Of a stretch of DNA of 64,000 bases, positions 57,596 to 64,000 are shown piece after piece; positions within the stretch are counted from its first letter, which is position 1, and each line of letters begins with the position of its first letter. The position numbers were made by a program, and so were the translations under genes. Source of the DNA: Punica granatum. Lineage: Eukaryota; Streptophyta; Magnoliopsida; Myrtales; Lythraceae. The DNA is taken from assembly GCF_007655135.1 (NCBI RefSeq), contig NC_045127.1, positions 10,363,001 through 10,427,000 on the forward strand, read 5' to 3'. The notes under the pieces are model-generated. The model did not search any database. It was not told where the DNA came from and worked only from the letters and a program-made list of their open reading frames with translations.

Positions 57596-60500
57596 CTATT
57601 TATTTATTTATTTATATATATATTTATACATCCCCTCCTGAAGCCCATTAATTAGTTAAAATGGGGAGATTAACTCATAAAAGAGTGTAATGCATTGCCA
57701 CATGTTTTCGTCTGATATCAAACTTTTTAGATTTGTTATTTATTGTGGGATTATACCCGTACTTTTATATTAGTTATCAGAATTTCTATTTCGTTGTATT
57801 GTATTTATAAGTCTCCATTGTAATAGAAAAAAAAGAGAGACTAAACTTTAAAGAGAAGGACGAGTGAAGTGATAAATGGTCCTTTAATTAAGTTATTATT
57901 ATACTTCTTTAAAGTTGGTTAAAAAAAAGGTTTTGTACACACACAAATATATATATCCTCTGGTCTGGTTCTTAAAGAGGGAGTATTGTTATTCTTACTG
58001 TGTTATTTGGTTGAGATCCGAGCTAGCCAGAGTGTCATATTCACACCAACTACGTCAACACTTTTCTTTTTGAATTCATTCAAAAGCTTAGATGTTATCG
58101 GGAGATTTTAATTGCACTGTAAAGATTCGAAACCTACTAAAAGTAATTTGTGATCAAAACAAACCAACATTCAAGTAGAAATTATTCTCAACTAATAAAT
58201 TGGGATATCTCGTAATTTTATTGAAAATTTTTGTTGATTAATTGTTTTTTCTCAAATGATTTTTCTTCTCTTTTTTCCTTTGTGACTTGATTAATCACAA
58301 TCAATTTACGGGTACAAGCTGGGCCCAATGTAATGTTAGGTTTTCTGTTAGGCATTCTGACGACCAGTTCATCTCACTTCACATTACCCTTTGGACTTTG
58401 ACCACCTCCCTCCCATTGCACACTCCCTTTTTCCATATATTTCTTATATTATTAATTCCTTTCATGATCACTCTGTAATGCGATAAATTTCTAATAATGT
58501 CTAATACGCGCGGTATTAAATCTAATAATTTCTATTGCCGATTTTAACTGTAATTCCACCATCAGAAAGTTATATAACCAATGCATTAAATCGGAAATTA
58601 TGATTTGATATCTCCCTATAATCTTCATTTCTTTCGCTACTTCTCTTCGACAAATTCTCGCACTCTCGGTCTTTTTTTCTTTTTGGTTTAATTTGCAAAG
58701 ACAATATTTTTATTATTATTAAGGTGCATTTCTCAGAAAAGCATAAAGCTAATCAAAATAATTGTTCATCCAAAGAAAAGCTAATTAATGTTTGGAAAAT
58801 ATGATCCCTTCGGTATTTATTTTTTTATTTTGCTTGAAGTGATCCCTTCTATATCACGTATTGGAAGGTCCATATCACGTGAATGCTTTAATTGGGACGA
58901 GTTACCTATATAAATTATATAATATATCTAATATATCTATGCATATCCTAGGTTTGCATTTCTCATGCATGTATGCCTTTTTGACTGTCGTTTTTATTTT
59001 CTTGGAAACTACACACACATACGCATAAATATATGCATTAATGCGTTTGATTATGTAACACAGAAGTAATGTTATGTGTGCAATAATATAATTTATGTTC
59101 TTCAAAAAAGAACCGGGGGCATTAATCTCAGATTAAAAGAACTTCTAGAGAATTTATATATGATATCTTTCCTCAATAAAGAATTGAAAGATACAGCTCA
59201 CTATTCATTAACTTCATTTTACAATTCTCTATCCCTCTAATGATAGGTAAAACAATTGATTCTAGTTAAAATAAAGTGTCCATTAATATTTTGATCAAAA
59301 CCCATATGTATACTTTCCCTCTAGTTAATGAGCACTTGCATGTTAGATCTAGAGATCGAGTAATAACATTTCTATAGATCCATCCAAACTAGTTCCTAGA
59401 GATTCACTCCTTGAATAAATTAACCATGCACGAATCCTTTCTTATACATTATGCTAATTAATTTTACCGAAAAATAAAAGAGTTATCAACCAAAAATACC
59501 GGGAAGATGACTAAATATCTCGAATGAATCAGAACACCAGCTATATTTATGTATATATATCTATTATATTTTTATCTATATAGTTTTTCTTTTAATGTTT
59601 ACATGTGTATTATTTCGAGAAGGTAATTTTGTTTAGTGTGGTTATATTGATGAACAAATAGGGAGGCAGGCACGTGAGGAAATCCCTTCAACGCCGTGTT
59701 CCATCCTCTGCTACCTTACAGCCCTCCCCAACATCCGCCGTACCACCTTCTGTGCGTCGTCCACCTAATTTTTTTTTAAAAAAAATGTAAAATTTCCATT
59801 GAATTCTTTTTAATTTTTCAATGTAGAATTCTAAACTTTTAAGAGTCAACACATTCGAGTCTGATTAATGAGACACATTTTTTTTGTTGCCTCTAAATTG
59901 GACCAATTCCATCTCTAATACAAAAGTTCAAACCGATAGGTTATGGTATTCAATTTTTTATAAGTCCGTTGAATTTTACTTAATTTTTTCATATGAGATT
60001 CTAAACTCTCAATAAAAAGAAATCATAGACAAAATAATGATAATTATAAGGAGATATACACATGGTTAATTCGTCTCAGCATTCTCTCGGTATAAGTTCA
60101 TCTGGGGTATCAAATATGCCCTTCATAATTTAAAGTGTCTCAAAATGTTCTCGTCTGAGTTCGTTCGAAATTAAATCCTGGGATACATTATCAGTTGTAT
60201 GGATGCATTTTTATAGTGTTATGGGCAAGTTACGTGACTAGTATTTGGATATAATTTGACTGGAATATGGAGACGATCAATATCGAGAGTTATTAACTTA
60301 AATAAAAGGCTGCATATTGAAAGAAATTATTAAGCCAGAGAGGTTTTACAAAATTTGTATTATTTCACATATAAATTCTCATCATATCAAAAACAAACAA
60401 ACATAGAAAAATGGTGGATTTTTTTTTATTACAAAGGAAGCTCATGGGTATAATACAAGAAAATAAAAATTCTAAATAAATGTGCACAAGCAGTTCTAGT

Positions 60501-62755
60501 GATGAGAAAATCAAAACCCGAACCTCTTGACTTTTAGGTGAGGGCATGTGTGTCGCTACTCTAAATCTCTTTGATCAGAAAATGACGGATTTTGTTAATG
60601 GATTTTAATTATGTGTAGAAGATCCACACCTGGTCTTCGTATAAGGGTCCAGACTGTATACATGCACAATCTCATTACCCTCAATTAGATAGGTTGGGCT
60701 CGGCCCGTGGGCTTAATCAAATTATTCTTGTTTTTAATTGGTTGCTTAACATTTTGGCAAAAAAAAAAAAACATGGCTGCATATCATTATAGTTAAGAGC
60801 TCTTTGTTATTAATCAGAAGGCTGAATACTGAAGAGAGTTCAGAAATTAAGAAATTATAATCTGGAGGGAGTTTTCAAGAAAATAATAAATTCATGCTGG
60901 GCTATACACGGGCAATGGAATTGAAACCTCATCTCTCTATCTCTGCGTTATGCATTTAGAGACCTAAGCCGGAAAAGAAATCGAACAGATTGTGAATTAG
61001 AGTAATGGAATACAAATACTATATAGTTAGGTATTGCCATACCCTTGATCATGCAGTTGATTGAACCGACTAACGATATTCTGGCTAGAGACCCATGTAT
61101 ACATATGCATGTATGGTTTTGTGTGTTTCGAATGGTAGATAAAAGAATATCGAAGATGGAATAGGATCCTCGCAGAAGGTCAATCGAAAGAAGGAAGAAA
61201 ATCGAGCATCGATTTAAATCAACACCAATATGTATAAATCAACTTTTTCATGCTTAAATACGATCCTTAACATAAATAAAGCCGTTTCTCCATCCACAAT
61301 AATGTTTCAGCACTTAGTGTGTGTATGTGTGTGTGTGTGTGTGTGTGTATAGTCCCAATATTTGCAGAGACGCAGTGAGAGATGAAGGAAGACTATCATA
61401 GCATAAATTTTCTGGTAAAATTGATCAATTTATTAATTGATAAAGACTTAGTTCCAGCTATTTACCTTTACTTACCTACAAAATGGCTTGTCTCAGTTTT
61501 TCTTTACCTATGGTACTCGTGTACTGTACTAACAATCAACTTGGTGTCTGGCGATATGGGGAATGCGAATGCATCTTTGAGACATAGATAACAAATCTCC
61601 TCCGCGCATTCAAGGGATAGATTGTGATTTAATTCCATTGAACTTATAGCTCGTTGAGCGCGACGGATGACAATGGAAAGACACTTGCTGTTAGTCGTCT
61701 CGTTTTGGTGATGGGAGAAGGCCGAGTGAGCTAAAGATCAAGGAAGTCTACACCAGAAGTGACGACTAGCTAAAACCTCTAATGAGATGGCTTGTGAATC
61801 CCCTGGCTTTGACAGCTAGCAGGCTTAAGAGGCAAGTCACGTCGTCGAGCCCAGTATATATGAGCGCTCGATATTGACATGATTCAATAACCACACACCG
61901 AAAAAGTTGACACGATTCAATAACCTAGCTTACACCAGCAAAAGAGGTCTTTGGCTTCATCGTTATCCCGGAAAACATGAAGGCCTTTTTTTGGGGGTGA
62001 AACACGAGGGTTATTTACTTATATATTGGTTCCGTCTATGCTGGCAATGATAATGGGAATTGGGAAGTCTAGGCTTGAGCGCATCATCTAATGGCCATGA
62101 ATTGAGAGGCTGAAATTTATTGGAAGATCGATTGCATAATTGGTCGTTCGTCGCCACAATGAAATCCGATTTTGATCGGCTAGAGTGGCAACAATTGAGG
62201 CTATCCAATCGCCTCCGAACCTCGTCTTTGTATTTGGCAACCTATTTCACATTCTTTTGGGTGAAATATGAAGTAGTACGTCCCAGTCAATTGGATATGT
62301 CATCACTTGATCCCTTGCAATTAGTTAAAGCTTAAACTACTAAATATGAGATTGATTAATATTTGGGGGAACTTAATTCATGAGACCATTACTTGACAAG
62401 GGAGCTAATGCGATACTCTATAGCGAAGCTTCCTTTAATTTTGATCCATCGCTTTAGGTTTCCGCTAATTAACTAACTTAATTATTATCATCACATTTTA
62501 GGCGGTTGAGCAGTCTACACGATCTACGTATGTATGAGTTGTAATTCATCGAACCCGTCGTTATTTGATGTGATCAGTGCACAAATTACTCCTAGTATGT
62601 GATAATCGATATGAACATATTTTGAGCCAAAAGGAATAAATTAAAGAATACACTATAAGTAAATATGTGCTAAATCTAGATGAAATATATTGTGCGGACC
62701 CGTCATATATCTATATGGAATATATTGTGCTGATAAAATAAATATGCATTGTGTA

Positions 62756-62757
<2 letters not shown>
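54764..62757. other. AT-rich gene desert
   Basis: Eight kilobases with no supported gene. It contains AT microsatellites at about 55339-55362 and 57572-57595 (the latter preceded by GT units), an AT/TGTA repeat at about 56404-56440, and a GT repeat at 61317-61348. Open frames are short and rich in Ile/Tyr from AT repeats. Confidence 0.6.
61317..61348. repeat. GT dinucleotide microsatellite
   Basis: About 15 GT/TG units with one TA interruption. Confidence 0.92.

Positions 62758-62758
<1 letters not shown>

Positions 62759-62804
<46 letters not shown>
62759..62804. repeat. GA dinucleotide microsatellite
   Basis: 23 uninterrupted GA units, about 310 bp upstream of the MADS-box start codon. 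GA tracts near plant promoters can be bound by BPC/GAGA-binding proteins, but a role here is only a possibility. Confidence 0.95.
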
Positions 62805-62806
<2 letters not shown>

Positions 62807-63111
62807 ATGCATTATATACATTAACATAAAATTATTTCCTAGATTGAACAACTTGCATGATATATTTCTTAAATTTTGATAATACCTTGGGTATATTTCC
62901 TAACTTGAGCGAGAAGGATATGTTGGTCACGCTAATATGTTATACACACAGACATACACTATATTGTTTATATATATATATATATAAGTAGTTCAGACAG
63001 GGGTTGGCGTCAATTGAATTGTCTTCTTACGTACACACAGACATACATTACTCGTATCCAGTAGTTCTTACGCGGAGCAACGATCACATAATCACAGTGC
63101 CAGGGACAGAT

Positions 63112-63819
63112 ATGGCGGAGGACGGCGGTGGTAGGCGTGGCCGGAGTCGGAGAAGAACCGAGTTGAAGAAGATCGAGGACAAGAACGCTAGGGAGGTGAC
63201 CTTCACCAAGCGCCGGGGTGGCCTCTTCAGGAAGGCGAGCGAACTCTCGGTCCTGTGCGGCGCAGAGGTCGCAATCATCGCCTACTCTCCCCACGGCAAT
63301 CCCTTCGTGTACGGCGCCCCGTCCGCATCCAAGGTCCTCCGTCGTTTTCTTGGATCAACCTCTGCAGTGGAGGACTCCAAGTCAGGTGATGCTATGTCAT
63401 TCTCGTGCGGGGCGGACCCGCGCCTGAGCGAGTACATGCGACGGGAAAGGGAGATGTTATCGAGGCTCGAAGAGGCAAGGACGCGTAAGATAGAGGCAGA
63501 GTGCAAGGGGCAGCCGCAGCGGTGGTGGGAGGATCCGATGGAGGACATAGCGGAGGAGGAGGAGCTCGAGCACTACATAGAGTGCGTGGAGAGGTTGATG
63601 GAGAAGGCCACCCAGAAAGCGGAGGAGATGAGGAACAACACGGCGCCCACCAGTACCGCGTTTTCTCCGGCTTCTGCGCCCATGGCTTCAGCCAGCAGCA
63701 CTGTGGTGGATACTTTGGGCACGGGGGTGCTCGACACGAGTAATGGCGTGGAGGCAGTGGAGGAGGAGGAGATCGGCTTGGGAGATGAAGAGTTGGGGAG
63801 TCTCAGAGCAGCCTCTTGA
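63112..63819 (+). CDS. Type I (M-alpha) MADS-box transcription factor, AGL62-like
   Basis: Single-exon gene, 235 aa, starting MAEDGGGRRGRSRRRTELKK. The MADS domain covers about residues 8-68 (KKIEDKNAREVTFTKRRGGL, FRKASELSVLCGAEVAIIAY, SPHGNPFVYG), a DNA-binding and dimerisation fold. There is no K domain, and a WWEDPME motif is followed by an acidic coiled stretch (EELEHYIECVERLMEKA), as in AGL61/AGL62-type proteins. The last third is Ala/Ser/Glu-rich. The absence of introns and this motif order place it in M-alpha. Family members act mostly in the female gametophyte and endosperm. An AT repeat with TATATAAG at about 62968-62987 could serve as TATA box. The frame is open upstream to 63004, but ATG 63112 is the first ATG codon in it. 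Confidence 0.9.
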   Translation: MAEDGGGRRGRSRRRTELKKIEDKNAREVTFTKRRGGLFRKASELSVLCGAEVAIIAYSPHGNPFVYGAPSASKVLRRFLGSTSAVEDSKSGDAMSFSCGADPRLSEYMRREREMLSRLEEARTRKIEAECKGQPQRWWEDPMEDIAEEEELEHYIECVERLMEKATQKAEEMRNNTAPTSTAFSPASAPMASASSTVVDTLGTGVLDTSNGVEAVEEEEIGLGDEELGSLRAAS

Positions 63820-64000
63820 AGGAGTTTGAATATGATGATGTTGGGTATATGCCTCTATGGTCCTGAATGATGACAGACAGCGATAGCAATCGATGTTCAT
63901 GCCATGCGACGTTAATATTTTTGTCTGTCATTCTTTATGGGGTCCAGAAAATTCGTCAATATTTTGGTACTGTAGGTAGTCATGAGAAATAGTCTGTTGA
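63820..64000. other. 3' flank of the MADS-box gene
   Basis: Short 3' untranslated or downstream sequence up to the window edge; nothing else seen. Confidence 0.5.

Noticed and set aside
1..64000. CRISPR arrays, bacterial operons, rRNA genes, phage
   Set aside because: None seen; intron structure and families show plant nuclear DNA.

Overview
This window is nuclear DNA from a flowering plant, most likely a eudicot. The genes have many short GT-AG introns. The intergenic DNA is AT-rich and full of plant-type transposons (Ty1/copia LTR element, CACTA, MULE-like foldback, Tourist-like MITEs, a possible Helitron) and AT, GT and GA microsatellites. The protein families are plant-specific. I cannot name the species.

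Layout. (1) 1-3931, minus: 5' part of a gene for an uncharacterised plant protein; seven exons are seen and the gene runs off the left edge. (2) 6420-11506: a Ty1/copia retrotransposon with LTRs that differ only by a 12-bp indel and a 5-bp target duplication, but with a gag-pol frame broken by three stops and a frameshift. (3) 15188-20677, plus: a 17-exon KIN-14 kinesin with an N-terminal calponin-homology domain; one intron is a U12-type AT-AC intron. (4) 22735-26142, minus: a two-exon LRR receptor kinase of the RGI/RGFR (root meristem growth factor receptor) group. (5) 26-40 kb: a gene-poor stretch holding a 296-bp foldback element with a 9-bp target duplication, an inverted pair of Tourist-like MITEs, and a CACTA-like element carrying a fragment of a GT14 glycosyltransferase gene. 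(6) 40411-43214, minus: an eight-exon gene for the chloroplast-lumen immunophilin FKBP16-1 (207 aa). (7) 44353-45525, plus: an intronless F-box/DUF295 gene. (8) 49492-51329, minus: a six-exon D-type cyclin of the CYCD2/CYCD4 group. (9) 52-63 kb: an AT-rich gene desert with a 341-bp tandem duplication, a Helitron-like candidate and a MITE. (10) 63112-63819, plus: an intronless type I (M-alpha) MADS-box gene.

Exon boundaries were deduced by hand from splice signals, reading phase and family conservation. All internal phases agree and each complete gene gives an uninterrupted protein. The genes belong to separate pathways (cell cycle, cytoskeleton, peptide signalling, plastid protein folding, transcription), and nothing points to a gene cluster with a joint function. 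I found no clearly new biological system. The most unusual items are the AT-AC intron in the motor domain, the defective copia copy that nevertheless looks freshly inserted, and the gene fragment inside the CACTA-like element.
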